Translations under genes and position numbers: made by a program
Source of the DNA: Loktanella sp.
Lineage (GTDB): Bacteria; Pseudomonadota; Alphaproteobacteria; Rhodobacterales; Rhodobacteraceae
Direction of reading: 5' to 3'
Assembly: GCA_024686085.1 (NCBI GenBank)
Contig: JAIBDT010000030.1
Location: forward strand, 1 to 33,596
DNA: 33,596 nucleotides
Notes under the pieces: model-generated
Seen by the model: the letters and a program-made list of their open reading frames with translations, nothing else
Told to the model about the DNA's origin: nothing
Databases searched by the model: none
Part shown: positions 23,841-32,967 of the stretch, in pieces
Numbering within the stretch: position 1 is the first letter of the stretch
Layout: each line of letters starts with the position of its first letter

Positions 23841-24725
23841 CTAATGCGCAGCTTTTTTTGCTGCGTAAAATTCGGCACATTTCGCCTCTTGCCCTCGCAC
23901 GACGCGTTTGCCGTCAAGCGGACCGCCATGTTCGGTGACAACCGTGACTTGCCCTTCAGGCTGTGAGGCACGTTCAAAGTAAATGACGACCCAGTCGCGG
24001 GTTTTGCCAAAGCGATGGGCGCTTGGGCTGTTTGAAAAAAGCGCGGTGAACTGCCAATCGGCACGGTCGGTGTGCAGGATCGGCAATCGCGTGTCACCGG
24101 TGGGATTGAACCTGCGTGGTTTTATCGTCGGCAGCTGGTCTGCATGTGCACGGTAAGCCGCATCAATTGCAAGGATATCGGCAATGTCCGGCTGCTGACG
24201 GTCCTGTGCGGTGTTCCGCGGCCGTCGACGACGTGCCAACATGTCTGACAGGGAATGCCGCAAACTTTCCACACGACGCGGCCCGATACCTTTGATGGCC
24301 TCAAGGCTTCCGTCATGCGCAGCAGATTCCAATGCTTCCAGCGTTTCAATACCAAGGACTTCATGAATTTCGCGGGCCAGCGCGGGGCCAATCATCGGCA
24401 CCGTTTGAAACACTTTTTCAGGGTCGGCCGCACCGCGTAACCGATCAAGAAGCCCTGATGAACCTGTATCGAAAATTTCCGCGATTGCTGCTGCGATAGA
24501 AGGGCCAATAGTCGGTAGGTCATCCAGTCCGCGCTTGCCACCTTTTTCATAATCCAATCGGACTGGGTGCGGCAATTCGCGAACATATTCGGCTGCATCT
24601 TGATAAGCACGCACCCGAAAAGGAGACGCTGCTTGTTGCTCCAAAAGGTCTGCAATCTCAGAAAGCTTGTCCGCGACAAAACGGTTTTCAGACGAATCTT
24701 TCGTCGGGTGTTTTTGCTGCGCCAT
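23841..24725 (-). CDS. Helix-hairpin-helix DNA-binding protein related to the N-terminal part of family X polymerases
   Basis: A 294-residue protein. Residues 10-160 resemble the 8-kDa and helix-hairpin-helix region of PolX/Pol-beta: SENRFVADKLSEIADLLEQQAASPFRVRAYQDAAEYVREL, then two helix-hairpin-helix units (LDDLPTIGPSIAAAIAEIF; FQTVPMIGPALAREIHEVLG) and a third in LEAIKGIGPRRVESLR. The palm with the catalytic Asp triad and the PHP phosphatase domain of bacterial PolX are both absent. The C-terminal part (LPILHTDRADWQFTALFSNSPSAHRF onward) is a separate unknown domain. It probably binds damaged or nicked DNA. GGAG precedes the ATG and FNR box 6 lies 57 bases upstream. Confidence 0.8.
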   Translation of the reverse strand: MAQQKHPTKDSSENRFVADKLSEIADLLEQQAASPFRVRAYQDAAEYVRELPHPVRLDYEKGGKRGLDDLPTIGPSIAAAIAEIFDTGSSGLLDRLRGAADPEKVFQTVPMIGPALAREIHEVLGIETLEALESAAHDGSLEAIKGIGPRRVESLRHSLSDMLARRRRPRNTAQDRQQPDIADILAIDAAYRAHADQLPTIKPRRFNPTGDTRLPILHTDRADWQFTALFSNSPSAHRFGKTRDWVVIYFERASQPEGQVTVVTEHGGPLDGKRVVRGQEAKCAEFYAAKKAAH

Positions 24726-24782
24726 CGGTATCTCCGATCAAGTTCATTTGATTAACGGTGACACACCTCGCGCGACCATGCC

Positions 24783-24796
24783 TTGATCGCGGTCAA
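24783..24796. promoter_or_regulatory. FNR/FixK box 6 (TTGATCGCGGTCAA)
   Basis: Perfect consensus match lying 57 bases upstream of the helix-hairpin-helix gene and just after the end of the next operon. It therefore belongs to the helix-hairpin-helix gene. Confidence 0.78.
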
Positions 24797-24811
24797 TCCC
24801 TGTCAGGTGCA

Positions 24812-25060
24812 TCACTCGTCAGCGAGAAGCGTGTCCCACGCCCCGGGGCAAAGTCTTTCGATTTCGTCCCTCGACATCGGCGCGCCTTCGGGTCCGAATG
24901 CCTCAAGGATTGCGCCTTGCCGTATCAAGATGGCGACAGGGCTTTTGTATCCGAAAACAGTGAGAGCCTTTTTTGTATTATTTGCCGCAACCCTGATGCG
25001 CGTCAGTGCGACGACCTTGATAGGCCCGATCTGCTGCGGAGGATCAAATGAAAGGGTCAT
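24812..25060 (-). CDS. Unknown 82-residue protein, third gene of the GerW operon
   Basis: I do not recognise it. It begins MTLSFDPPQQIGPIKVVALTRIRVAANN and has a second part AILIRQGAILEAFGPEGAPMSRDEIERLCPGAW. It is small, with no signal peptide or membrane helix. Its ATG overlaps the end of the DUF2953 gene by four bases, so it is the last gene of a GerW-DUF2953-unknown transcription unit. Confidence 0.65.
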   Translation of the reverse strand: MTLSFDPPQQIGPIKVVALTRIRVAANNTKKALTVFGYKSPVAILIRQGAILEAFGPEGAPMSRDEIERLCPGAWDTLLADE

Positions 25061-25626
25061 CCGGCAGGGCCAAATGCATGCCAGCCGAACCGCATGATAG
25101 GGATCAAAAATGCGGCGAGTGTGACCTGAATACCTGCGGTAAGCGTGCCCCTAAGGCCGGATTGTGTAAAGTCGGGCCGAAGATTTAGCGAAACCTTGTG
25201 GGGCAGGGGGCGTGCATATTGCAGCAGCATCAACAGTCCCGAAAGTTGCCCTGTATCAGCGGGGTCGTTCAGGCCAAAGTCGGCATCAACGACAAGTTCG
25301 GACAGATGGATATGGTCGAAAATATCTGCAATCAGTCTTGGCAGGGCGCTGCCAGCCGATCCACGAAACGGCGATACTCTTGATTTTCCGTGCTTTTTTG
25401 GCGATTTCTTTTTCGCCTTGCGCGCGGATTTTTGCTTCCGATGCGGGCCTTGCACCAAAGTGATCGACGGGGCAAGCCCACCTGCCACCCGAACGTCGAG
25501 GCGGTAGGCGAGCTGTGGGGTATTGGCAAGATGCAGGCGAAACCTCATCGGTGTGATCAGTAACACAACCAAAAACACCAACACCGCACAAAGCGCCCAG
25601 AATATGATCGCGAACAAGAGCGACAT
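25057..25626 (-). CDS. DUF2953 membrane protein (YtfI-like)
   Basis: A 189-residue protein with one N-terminal membrane helix (MSLLFAIIFWALCAVLVFLVVLLITPMRF), a basic low-complexity segment (KQKSARKAKKKSPKKHGKS, about 75-95), and a C-terminal half with the DUF2953-type pattern (VDADFGLNDPADTGQLSGLL; SLNLRPDFTQSGLRGTLTAGIQVTLAAFLIP). In Bacillus, ytfI (DUF2953) and ytfJ (GerW family) are neighbours. The same pair occurs here: the GerW gene lies six bases upstream. The function is unknown; I infer a membrane partner of the GerW-family protein. Confidence 0.75.
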   Translation of the reverse strand: MSLLFAIIFWALCAVLVFLVVLLITPMRFRLHLANTPQLAYRLDVRVAGGLAPSITLVQGPHRKQKSARKAKKKSPKKHGKSRVSPFRGSAGSALPRLIADIFDHIHLSELVVDADFGLNDPADTGQLSGLLMLLQYARPLPHKVSLNLRPDFTQSGLRGTLTAGIQVTLAAFLIPIMRFGWHAFGPAG

Positions 25627-25632
25627 TTTGGG

Positions 25633-25986
25633 TTAAACGTCGACCTTGTTTTTCAAAACGGCCATTTTGTCCACGGCGGCGGATGCCGTTTCGGCGATGA
25701 TCTCGGTCATGTTCGTCAGCGTTCCCTTGATCGATTCAACGCGGGCGCCGTCCTTGTCAAAAATGATTGCACCCAGCGGTTTAATCCCGCCACCTGCACC
25801 CGTTCCAGCCGAGTTGCCGGACTTCTGCGCGACATTGCCGCCTGCGCCAAACCCAAAGCCATAACTGACTATAGGTATCACGGTGGCACCATCACGCTCG
25901 ATCGGATCGCCGAGGACATTCTTTGCATTTAGTAGCCGGTCCAGTTCCTCTACAGTGCCCTTGAGTAGTTTTTCAACATCTTCCAT
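25633..25986 (-). CDS. GerW/YtfJ-family protein
   Basis: A 117-residue protein of the GerW (sporulation protein YtfJ) family: VEKLLKGTVEELDRLLNAKNVLGDPIERDGATVIPIVSYGFGFGAGG, then the Gly-rich middle and GGGIKPLGAIIFDKDG. The family occurs widely outside spore-formers; this organism type does not sporulate, so the name says little about the role. AGGAGA precedes the ATG. It is the first gene of a three-gene unit with DUF2953 and the 82-residue unknown, 61 bases behind FNR box 7. The C-terminal helix (TNMTEIIAETASAAVDKM) is typical of the family. Confidence 0.85.
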   Translation of the reverse strand: MEDVEKLLKGTVEELDRLLNAKNVLGDPIERDGATVIPIVSYGFGFGAGGNVAQKSGNSAGTGAGGGIKPLGAIIFDKDGARVESIKGTLTNMTEIIAETASAAVDKMAVLKNKVDV

Positions 25987-26047
25987 ATTCTTCTCCTGAT
26001 GTGCGGTGTCTGATGTTTAATTCCTACCCGATTCGGGGCTGTCCCCA

Positions 26048-26061
26048 TTGACAGGGGTCAA
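26048..26061. promoter_or_regulatory. FNR/FixK box 7 (TTGACAGGGGTCAA)
   Basis: Perfect consensus match ending 61 bases upstream of the GerW-family start on the minus strand. The CFA-synthase gene ends 37 bases farther on, so the box can only drive the GerW operon. Confidence 0.78.
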
Positions 26062-26098
26062 TGAACGGGGCTTGAGCCAAATTCAGACAGACAACTGA

Positions 26099-27331
26099 CT
26101 ATTCTGCGGCCTTAGAGAGCTGCGTTAGCTGCATTTTATTGTAAAGGTAGTCGCGGGTCAGCGGCACAGCATCTTGAGCTCGCGATAATTGAAATTGGAA
26201 AACCACTTGCTTGCCGAAGCGAAATGTTTGTTCCGAGGCCACGAGATAGAACCGCCACATTCGGACAAACCGATCATCATATATCGCCGCAGCTTTGTCG
26301 CTATTGGATTGAAACCGGTCAAACCAATGCCGGAGAGTTGTGGCGTAGTGCAAGCGCCAAACCTCCACGTCGTCGAGCCAAAGATCCGCGTTCTCGATTA
26401 CCGGTAAAACCTCGGACATTGACGGAACATATCCACCCGGGAAAATGTACTTTGATATCCACGGATTTGTTGCAGCAGGAGGCGCGCAGCGCCCGATAGT
26501 GTGGATCAGCGCCACGCCGTCGGGTGTCAAGAGATCGCGCACTTTTTTAAAGTAGGTATCGTAGTGCGGCTCGCCCACGTGCTCAAACATCCCGATTGAA
26601 ACGACTCTGTCGAAGGGGCCGCTTACATCGCGATAATCGCACAGGCGAAATTCGACCTGATCGGAAAGCCCTGCGGCGCGCGCACGCGCCGTCGCAACAT
26701 TAAGTTGTTCCTGCGAGAGCGTAATCCCAAGGACCTGAACCCCGTATTCGCGGGCCAAGCTAAGGGCCATTCCGCCCCATCCGCATCCAATATCCAAGAC
26801 ACGCTGCCCGGGTTGAAGCAATAGCTTGGCTGCGATGTGAGACTTTTTGTAGATCTGCGCCTCTTCCAATGTGCTATCGGGAAACGCGAAATACGCACAG
26901 GAATATTGCCGATCCTCATCTAGAAACAGGTCGTATAGTTCACCGGACAAGTCGTAGTGGTGTGCAACATTGCGGCGGGCGATAGAAACAATATTATTCT
27001 GGTCGAACCGCTGCCGCGCACCGCGAATCAACTTTCGTCCCTGCGCCCACCAATCCAGTGATTGATCAGTGTAGTTGCGCACCACAATCTCAAGCAAACC
27101 GTGCAGGTTGTCGTCACGAATCGTAATTTCGCCGTTGGTGTAGCCTTCTCCAAGTGCGAGCTCGGGATTCAACACAAGGCGACGGATGATCCTTCGGTTG
27201 GTCAGGCGCACAATGACTTTCTGACCCCTGCCATCGCCCAGACTGACGAACTGGTGGTCGGGTAAGTGCAGTATCAGGTTACCTTCGCGTATAAGACGCC
27301 TTAAATTTTTGATAAGTATGAATTGAAACAA
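26099..27331 (-). CDS. cfa: Cyclopropane-fatty-acyl-phospholipid synthase
   Basis: A 410-residue SAM-dependent methyltransferase that adds a methylene bridge to unsaturated acyl chains of membrane phospholipids. It shows the CFA N-domain, the SAM motif VLDIGCGWGGMALSLA (about 177), the family motif YSCAYF (about 145), GITLSQEQ, FDRVVSIGMFEHVG, and the ending EVWRLHYATTLRHWFDRF. The start is the TTG at 27331, with GAGGA seven bases upstream and no better ATG nearby. FNR box 8 lies 53 bases upstream, which ties cyclopropane ring formation to the low-oxygen-type regulon. The annotation by family is secure; exact product chemistry (plain cyclopropane or another methylation) is not shown. Confidence 0.93.
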   Translation of the reverse strand: MFQFILIKNLRRLIREGNLILHLPDHQFVSLGDGRGQKVIVRLTNRRIIRRLVLNPELALGEGYTNGEITIRDDNLHGLLEIVVRNYTDQSLDWWAQGRKLIRGARQRFDQNNIVSIARRNVAHHYDLSGELYDLFLDEDRQYSCAYFAFPDSTLEEAQIYKKSHIAAKLLLQPGQRVLDIGCGWGGMALSLAREYGVQVLGITLSQEQLNVATARARAAGLSDQVEFRLCDYRDVSGPFDRVVSIGMFEHVGEPHYDTYFKKVRDLLTPDGVALIHTIGRCAPPAATNPWISKYIFPGGYVPSMSEVLPVIENADLWLDDVEVWRLHYATTLRHWFDRFQSNSDKAAAIYDDRFVRMWRFYLVASEQTFRFGKQVVFQFQLSRAQDAVPLTRDYLYNKMQLTQLSKAAE

Positions 27332-27384
27332 GGTATTATCCTCGGCTGTGTCTTATGAGACTAGCGCGCAGGACAGGATGCAAA

Positions 27385-27398
27385 TTGACAAGCGTCAA
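27385..27398. promoter_or_regulatory. FNR/FixK box 8 (TTGACAAGCGTCAA)
   Basis: Perfect consensus match 53 bases before the CFA-synthase TTG. It lies 207 bases before the plus-strand small gene at 27606, which is less likely to be its target. Confidence 0.78.
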
Positions 27399-27605
27399 TT
27401 CCGGAGAAACGCCACTTCGCTTTTTCGACACGGCAAAGCGGGCGTCATTCGCCGATTTGACGATCCAGAATGGCGCTTTGTTGCCACCGAATCGGCGATA
27501 ATGGCAGGTTCAAACCGCATCGTGATCTAACGCAATTCGACCTCGGTTTTCTTCACTAAAGTCTAACCAGACGGGAATCGAAAAGCCTACAGGGAGGATT
27601 AAATC

Positions 27606-27905
27606 GTGCAACAATTCAATAACTTGGTAAGTTTGCCGATGCTGGAAACCCAGAATCAGAATGTGCCTCAGAAGACGCGTGAAACTGGATTTGGTGGTGC
27701 CTCAATCAGGTACCTGCCAAAACGTAACTTCAAGGGAGAAATCTACGATGCCTTTGGCCCTGACCCGGATTGGGCTGTGAAGTGCTTTGTCGACCTCGGG
27801 CTTTCTGACGCTGAAATCTCCCGCTATGTTGGCCTTCCCCTGACATGCATACGCATGCTCACGCGACAAATTCGCGCAGACCATCATGAGGCATACCGCG
27901 ACTAA
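27606..27905 (+). CDS. Small unknown protein with possible helix-turn-helix
   Basis: A 99-residue protein starting at a GTG with GGGAGGATTAAATC in front, a strong ribosome binding site. The N-terminal third is polar and probably disordered. The C-terminal part (DWAVKCFVDLGLSDAEISRYVGLPLTCIRMLTRQI) looks like a helix-turn-helix of about 35 residues, so a small DNA-binding regulator is possible. I do not recognise a family. No FNR box is close. A perfect 10-bp hairpin follows its stop. Confidence 0.7.
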   Translation: MQQFNNLVSLPMLETQNQNVPQKTRETGFGGASIRYLPKRNFKGEIYDAFGPDPDWAVKCFVDLGLSDAEISRYVGLPLTCIRMLTRQIRADHHEAYRD

Positions 27906-27916
27906 GGCGTCATTTT

Positions 27917-27942
27917 ATGCGTGCTTATGCAAAAGCACGCAT
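27917..27942 (+). terminator. Perfect 10-bp hairpin after the small regulator-like gene
   Basis: ATGCGTGCTT (27917-27926) and AAGCACGCAT (27933-27942) pair perfectly around a six-base loop, 11 bases after the stop of the 27606 gene. There is no U-tract after it, so Rho-independent termination would be weak; it may protect the mRNA end instead. Confidence 0.5.
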
Positions 27943-28168
27943 GGCAAGCGGCCCATTATGCGCGGGCTACGCTCTGCGACATCTTGTTATCGCATCAATA
28001 TTGGCCCATTAGCCGCCTCACAAAAATGACACTAATCATTCGACATGCTTCGGTTTTTCTTTACTAATTTTCACAAGGGCGATGTTCTCGATGCGCAGCT
28101 AGCGCAAAACAGCCGTCGCCTTGTACAAAAACCGCAATCGAAGCCTTCGGGCAGAAATTTGGGACCAC

Positions 28169-31100
28169 ATGGCGCGAACGACACCAAAAACCGTCGCAAC
28201 GACCAAAGCAACGGCAAAGACTGAAGTTACGATTCCTATTGTCGGGATAGGTGCCTCTGCAGGGGGCCTTCAAGCCTTTAGCGACTTCTTTGATGCCGCA
28301 CCAATTTCATCTGGTGTCGGCTATGTTTTGGTTCATCATGTTGATCCCGACCACAAAAGCCTCATGGCGGATTTATTAGCCAAACACACGACCATGCCTG
28401 TGGTGCTTGCCGTAGATCAGTTGCGGGTTAAGGCGGATCATGTGTATGTTATCCCGCCTAAAAAATATTTGGAAATCAAGGGCGGCGTCTTGCACCTCAC
28501 GGAACCGACGGAGCGCCGTGGTGCACGGCTGCCGATAGATTTGTTTTTTAAATCGTTGGCCAAGGATCTGGGCCAGAACGCAGTCGCGGTCATCCTGTCG
28601 GGATCCGGAAGCGATGGGGCAGCATCCATTCGCGAGATCAAAGAACAGGGCGGCATCGTGTTGGTGCAAGACCCTATTGAGGCGCAACATGATGGGATGC
28701 CGCGCAGCGCAATCGCGACCGGAGCCGTCGATCACGTTGTCTCTGTCCCTCAGATGCCGGAAATTATCACCAACTACATCCGTCATCCGTTCATTCAAAG
28801 TGGCGGTGAGCAAAAAGAGACTGTGGGGAATGCCAAGGGGGTTTTGGACCAAATCATCGCCGTATTGAAAAAGCATTCACCGATCAATTTCGAGCTCTAT
28901 AAAGATGGTACAATGTTGCGCCGGATTGAGCGGCGGATGGCGCTCAAGCACATGGAGAACCCAAGTGACTATCTTGCGCTCTTACGGGATTCGCGCGAGG
29001 AGGCGCAAAATCTCTGCGCGGATCTATTGATTAGTGTCACTTCGTTTTTCAGAGACCCAGACGCGTTCGAGTACCTTGATAAGTCATTCCTTGGGGAGTT
29101 GGTGAAATCCCATGACAAAAAACAGCCAATCCGCATATGGGTGCCAGGATGCGCGACGGGAGAGGAAGCCTATACACTTGCGATGCTGGTCATCGAGAAG
29201 ATATCGACGCTCGGAAAAGACGTAAAACTGCAAATTTTTGCATCGGATGTTGATGAGCGGGCTTTGAAGATTGCGCGCGAAGGCGTTTATCCAGATTCTA
29301 TCTCGGAAAATGTATCTGCCGCTCGGTTAAGACGGTTCTTTACCAAAGAAGATCACAGTTACCGCGTGACGCCCGAACTGCGCGACACGGTTGTCTTTGC
29401 CCAGCAGAACATTCTAGCAGATGCGCCCTTTTCCAAACTTGATCTGGTTTCGTGCCGCAATGTGCTGATCTATCTGACACCCAATGCGCAAGAGCGGGTT
29501 TTGCAGATGTTCCACTTTGCGCTGAATGACGGTGGCACATTATTCCTAGGCACGTCCGAGACAACCGGAAGTCACGACGAACTTTTCCTGCCGTTGTCTA
29601 AAAAGTATCGCATTTACAAACGTGTGGCCAACATTCGCAATCGCGCGTTTGATTTTCCGCTTGCGCAACGTCCTTTCGCGAATTCGTCTGATGTTGCATC
29701 ACGAAGCCAAGCTCAAATCACTGGTGACAGACTGGCCGAGCTGAGCCAAAGTCTTTTGGTCGCGCGCTATGCACCTGCGGCTGTGCTCATTAACGTCAAT
29801 TCAGAGACGCTTTATTTTGACGGCCCGACTGACAATTATCTTAGGGTGCCGTCGGGTGAATCAAGCCGCGATCTATTGGCGATGGCACGGGAGGGCCTTC
29901 GCACGCGCCTGAGAATCGCCATTAGAACGGCGCGCTCCGGTGCCGTGGACGTCAAAGAAAGTGCCACAATCACCCGCGGTAACGAAAAGGTTAATGTAAT
30001 AATCCAAGTGCATCCGGTGAAGCTGGATGAGGCCGAGATGTTTTTGGTCACCTTCGTTGACCAACCCGCGACGCGGCCCTCTTTGGACGTTGCCCCCCCC
30101 AACGGACATCTGGAACAAGAGCTTGAGGCGACGCGGGCTGACCTGCGCAACACAGTTCGCGACTACGAGCGTTCGACTGAAGAGCTAAAGGCCGTAAACG
30201 AAGAAGCCATGTCGATGAACGAAGAGTTCCAATCGACAAATGAAGAACTTGAGACATCCAAGGAAGAGCTGCAATCATTGAACGAGGAATTGACCACGCT
30301 CAATTCCCAACTTCAGCAAAAGATCGACGACGAACGCCGCGTATCGGACGATCTCAACAACTTGTTGGCAAGTTCGGGCATCGCAACGATATTTTTGGAC
30401 TCGAATCTCAAAATCATGCGCTTCACGCCCGCGACGCGGGAGCTCTTTAACCTCATCAGCAACGATATGGGTCGCTCCTTTAGCGACATCACTGGCAAGT
30501 TCAAGGATTCCGACCTGTTGGTAGACGCGAAAACCGTTCTTGAAACCTTGGCAACAACCGAGCGCGAAGTTGAGTCCACGGATGGGCGTTGGTTTATTCG
30601 CCGCGTGCTTCCTTACTGCACTCAGGATGGCAAGGTCGGCGGCGTTGTCGTCACGTTTGCCGACGTCACAAAACTCAAGGAGTTGCAGCGCCTGACCGCT
30701 GTAGCGCGCCAGTATGCCGAAAAAATCGTCGACACCTTGCGCGAACCTTTGCTTGTGCTTGACGGGGCGTTCAACATCATTTCGGTAAGCCAGTCTTTTC
30801 ATCGGGTGTTCGTCGCGGGTTCCGAACAACTCGTCGGTCAAAACCTGTTCACGATCCAGAATCGGCAATGGGATGAGCCAAAGCTTCGAGATCTGTTAGG
30901 GAATATTCTGCGCCAGAAGAAAGCGGTGGAATCCTTTGAGCTTACGCTCGACACCCCTAACGTTGGTCAAAGGGATATGGTTATGAACGCCCGCATGATT
31001 GAGGATGGACAGGACTTCATTCTTCTAGCATTGGAAGATGTGACCGAACAGAAAAAGGCGCACCAAGAAATCTTGAACCGTGAAGCCCGCCTAAGCGCCA

Positions 31101-32587
31101 TTCTCAATGCCGCCCCCGAGGCGATCGTGACAATCAACGAGGCCGGTATTATCGGTAGCTTCAGCACCGGAGCAGAGGAAATTCTGGGATTCAAAGCTGA
31201 CGAGGTCATCGGCCAAAATGTAAATATCTTGATGCCCGAACCTAATCACAGCGGTCATGATGGCTATCTTGAACATTACGTTAAGACCGGAGAGAAAAAG
31301 ATAATCGGGATGGGGCGCGAAATGGATGCGTGCCACAAAGACGGCACACGCGTGCCGATCCGGTTGACGGTGTCGGAAATGGTTCTGGACGGGACGCGCC
31401 ACTTTCTGGGAATTATGCATGACTTGACCACTGACAGAAAGCGGCAGGTAGAATTGCAACGCGCCCAAAAGATGGAGGCCGTCGGCCAACTGACCGGTGG
31501 TTTGGCACATGACTTTAACAACCTGCTGACAGTTGTCATCGGCAATCTCGAACTATTGGAAATGCGCACCGACGATCCAAAGCTGCTTGAGTTGATGCAT
31601 GGGGCGCTGGAGGCCTCGAATATCGGCGCCGCGCTCACAAGTCAGTTGTTGTCCTTTTCGAAAAGTCAGGCCCTCGAGCCCGAAAATGTTGCTTTGAATG
31701 ACTTGGTCAAAACCATGCTTTCAATTCTTGAGCGCACGCTTGATGACCAGATCGTCGTTGAAACGCGGCTTGGCGACGATCTTGCCGAAACGCTTGCAGA
31801 TCCAGGACAGGTCGAAAGCGCGATCCTCAATCTCGCGATCAACGCGCGCAACGCGATGCCGAACGGCGGAACTCTGACCATTGAGACCCGTAACGTTACG
31901 CTTGATGCCGACTTTGCGGCCACTCAGGTTGATGTCACTCCGGGGGATTACGTCTGCCTTGCGATGACCGATACGGGCGTAGGGATAGATCCGGAAATTC
32001 AGGCCCGTGTCTTCGAGCCATTCTTTACCACAAAAGGGCCGGGGGCCGGATCGGGACTGGGGCTGAGCATGGTTTATGGCTTCGCCAAGCAATCGGGCGG
32101 ACATGTTTCGATTTACAGCGAGGCGGGGCAGGGGACCACCGTCAATCTCTTCCTTCCCAAAGCCGCCTCAAAGAAAAAAGACCAAAAAAATGAGCGGTTG
32201 GAACAACCCACTCAGGCGTCGGGTGAAACGATCCTTGTGGTCGAAGATGATCCAAAAGTCCTACGACTTACGGTGACGCGCCTTAAGCAGTTAAACTATC
32301 AGGTTATTGCCGCCACTAACGGCCCCGAAGCAATAAAAATCCTGACAGAAAATAAGAAAATCGACTTGGTGCTGTCTGATGTCGTGATGCCCGGCGGCAT
32401 GTCGGGTTTCGACGTCGCAGCCAAGGCCATGGCCCTTAGACCCGATTTGAAAATCATTTTATCCACAGGCTATGCCAAGGGGATCGAGCCGCACGACGCG
32501 ACATCTGGCATGGTCAAGCACAAAGTCTTGCGAAAACCCTATGGATTACAGGAATTGGCGCGCTCCCTTCGGGAGTTACTGGACTAA
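28169..32587 (+). CDS. CheB-CheR-PAS-histidine kinase-receiver hybrid with a FixL-like heme PAS
   Basis: A 1472-residue multi-domain sensor. In order: CheB methylesterase-like domain (about 20-210; [14 protein letters not shown] with the catalytic Ser and HHVDPDHKS with the His); CheR methyltransferase (about 225-485; [18 protein letters not shown] loop, [11 protein letters not shown]); long coiled coil (about 670-725; [30 protein letters not shown]); three PAS domains (about 730-840, 850-965, 970-1090); HisKA with [11 protein letters not shown] (phospho-His near 1113); HATPase with [10 protein letters not shown] and [20 protein letters not shown]; and a C-terminal receiver ([11 protein letters not shown], Asp near 1402). 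The third PAS carries the FixL heme-pocket His and Arg (His1030 and Arg1050, spaced 20 as in FixL). I use the ATG at 28169 rather than the TTG at 28121. No partner response regulator is adjacent. Confidence 0.9.
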   Translation: MARTTPKTVATTKATAKTEVTIPIVGIGASAGGLQAFSDFFDAAPISSGVGYVLVHHVDPDHKSLMADLLAKHTTMPVVLAVDQLRVKADHVYVIPPKKYLEIKGGVLHLTEPTERRGARLPIDLFFKSLAKDLGQNAVAVILSGSGSDGAASIREIKEQGGIVLVQDPIEAQHDGMPRSAIATGAVDHVVSVPQMPEIITNYIRHPFIQSGGEQKETVGNAKGVLDQIIAVLKKHSPINFELYKDGTMLRRIERRMALKHMENPSDYLALLRDSREEAQNLCADLLISVTSFFRDPDAFEYLDKSFLGELVKSHDKKQPIRIWVPGCATGEEAYTLAMLVIEKISTLGKDVKLQIFASDVDERALKIAREGVYPDSISENVSAARLRRFFTKEDHSYRVTPELRDTVVFAQQNILADAPFSKLDLVSCRNVLIYLTPNAQERVLQMFHFALNDGGTLFLGTSETTGSHDELFLPLSKKYRIYKRVANIRNRAFDFPLAQRPFANSSDVASRSQAQITGDRLAELSQSLLVARYAPAAVLINVNSETLYFDGPTDNYLRVPSGESSRDLLAMAREGLRTRLRIAIRTARSGAVDVKESATITRGNEKVNVIIQVHPVKLDEAEMFLVTFVDQPATRPSLDVAPPNGHLEQELEATRADLRNTVRDYERSTEELKAVNEEAMSMNEEFQSTNEELETSKEELQSLNEELTTLNSQLQQKIDDERRVSDDLNNLLASSGIATIFLDSNLKIMRFTPATRELFNLISNDMGRSFSDITGKFKDSDLLVDAKTVLETLATTEREVESTDGRWFIRRVLPYCTQDGKVGGVVVTFADVTKLKELQRLTAVARQYAEKIVDTLREPLLVLDGAFNIISVSQSFHRVFVAGSEQLVGQNLFTIQNRQWDEPKLRDLLGNILRQKKAVESFELTLDTPNVGQRDMVMNARMIEDGQDFILLALEDVTEQKKAHQEILNREARLSAILNAAPEAIVTINEAGIIGSFSTGAEEILGFKADEVIGQNVNILMPEPNHSGHDGYLEHYVKTGEKKIIGMGREMDACHKDGTRVPIRLTVSEMVLDGTRHFLGIMHDLTTDRKRQVELQRAQKMEAVGQLTGGLAHDFNNLLTVVIGNLELLEMRTDDPKLLELMHGALEASNIGAALTSQLLSFSKSQALEPENVALNDLVKTMLSILERTLDDQIVVETRLGDDLAETLADPGQVESAILNLAINARNAMPNGGTLTIETRNVTLDADFAATQVDVTPGDYVCLAMTDTGVGIDPEIQARVFEPFFTTKGPGAGSGLGLSMVYGFAKQSGGHVSIYSEAGQGTTVNLFLPKAASKKKDQKNERLEQPTQASGETILVVEDDPKVLRLTVTRLKQLNYQVIAATNGPEAIKILTENKKIDLVLSDVVMPGGMSGFDVAAKAMALRPDLKIILSTGYAKGIEPHDATSGMVKHKVLRKPYGLQELARSLRELLD

Positions 32588-32700
32588 GATTCTTTGTAAT
32601 TTCTGACATCGGCAGCGCACAAAAAGCCGATTCCGCGCTCTACTTTCGTCAAGGTCCCCACGCGGGTTTTTGCGCAACGATGCTGCTTGGTCTTGACCAC

Positions 32701-32714
32701 TTGATAAAAATCAA
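32701..32714. promoter_or_regulatory. FNR/FixK box 9 (TTGATAAAAATCAA)
   Basis: Perfect TTGAT-N4-ATCAA. It lies 64 bases before the small membrane ORF at 32779, the same spacing as other boxes in this window, and nothing larger lies between it and the IS element. Confidence 0.75.
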
Positions 32715-32778
32715 TCGGAAAAATCCTCCACAATCCAAAGTCACATTCACACCAAGGAATGTCGCGAAAGGGTATCAA

Positions 32779-32868
32779 ATGGAGTGGACTACCTTTGCAG
32801 CAATGGCGGTGATGATAGGTTTCAGTGCCGTCGTTGCAGGCAGGCTCCGTCGGAAGGTTTGTGCGTAG
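32779..32868 (+). CDS. Very small membrane protein, 29 residues
   Basis: The sequence begins MEWTTFAAMAVMIGFSAVVAG and ends in a basic tail RLRRKVCA, which gives one membrane helix followed by positive charges on the cytoplasmic side. AAAGGG lies about eight bases before the ATG, and a perfect FNR box lies 64 bases upstream. Size and composition resemble small oxidase-associated or stress-related membrane peptides (compare CcoQ or CydX in size only); no homology claim is possible. The gene may have been cut off from a larger downstream unit by the IS insertion. Confidence 0.5.
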   Translation: MEWTTFAAMAVMIGFSAVVAGRLRRKVCA

Positions 32869-32967
32869 GATCCCGTTAAGGCGGAACAATCAGGGAACTT
32901 TGAGTGGACCTGTCGCGGTTTGATGCCGCTCCTTTGATAGCATTTACTGCAACAAAGGAGATGAACT

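Larger units (their letters stand above)
32588..32967. other. Region between the hybrid kinase gene and the IS element
   Basis: A 380-base stretch holding FNR box 9 (32701-32714) and a 29-codon membrane ORF at 32779-32868. From about 32901 it belongs to the left end of the IS3-type element. I see nothing else. Confidence 0.45.

Noticed and set aside
27348-27530. 60-codon plus-strand frame between cfa and the 27606 gene
   Set aside because: It runs across FNR box 8, has no ribosome binding site and shows no protein-like composition; it is the control region of cfa.
28121-28168. Upstream TTG start for the hybrid kinase
   Set aside because: It has no ribosome binding site and adds 16 basic residues before the CheB domain; the ATG at 28169 is preferred.
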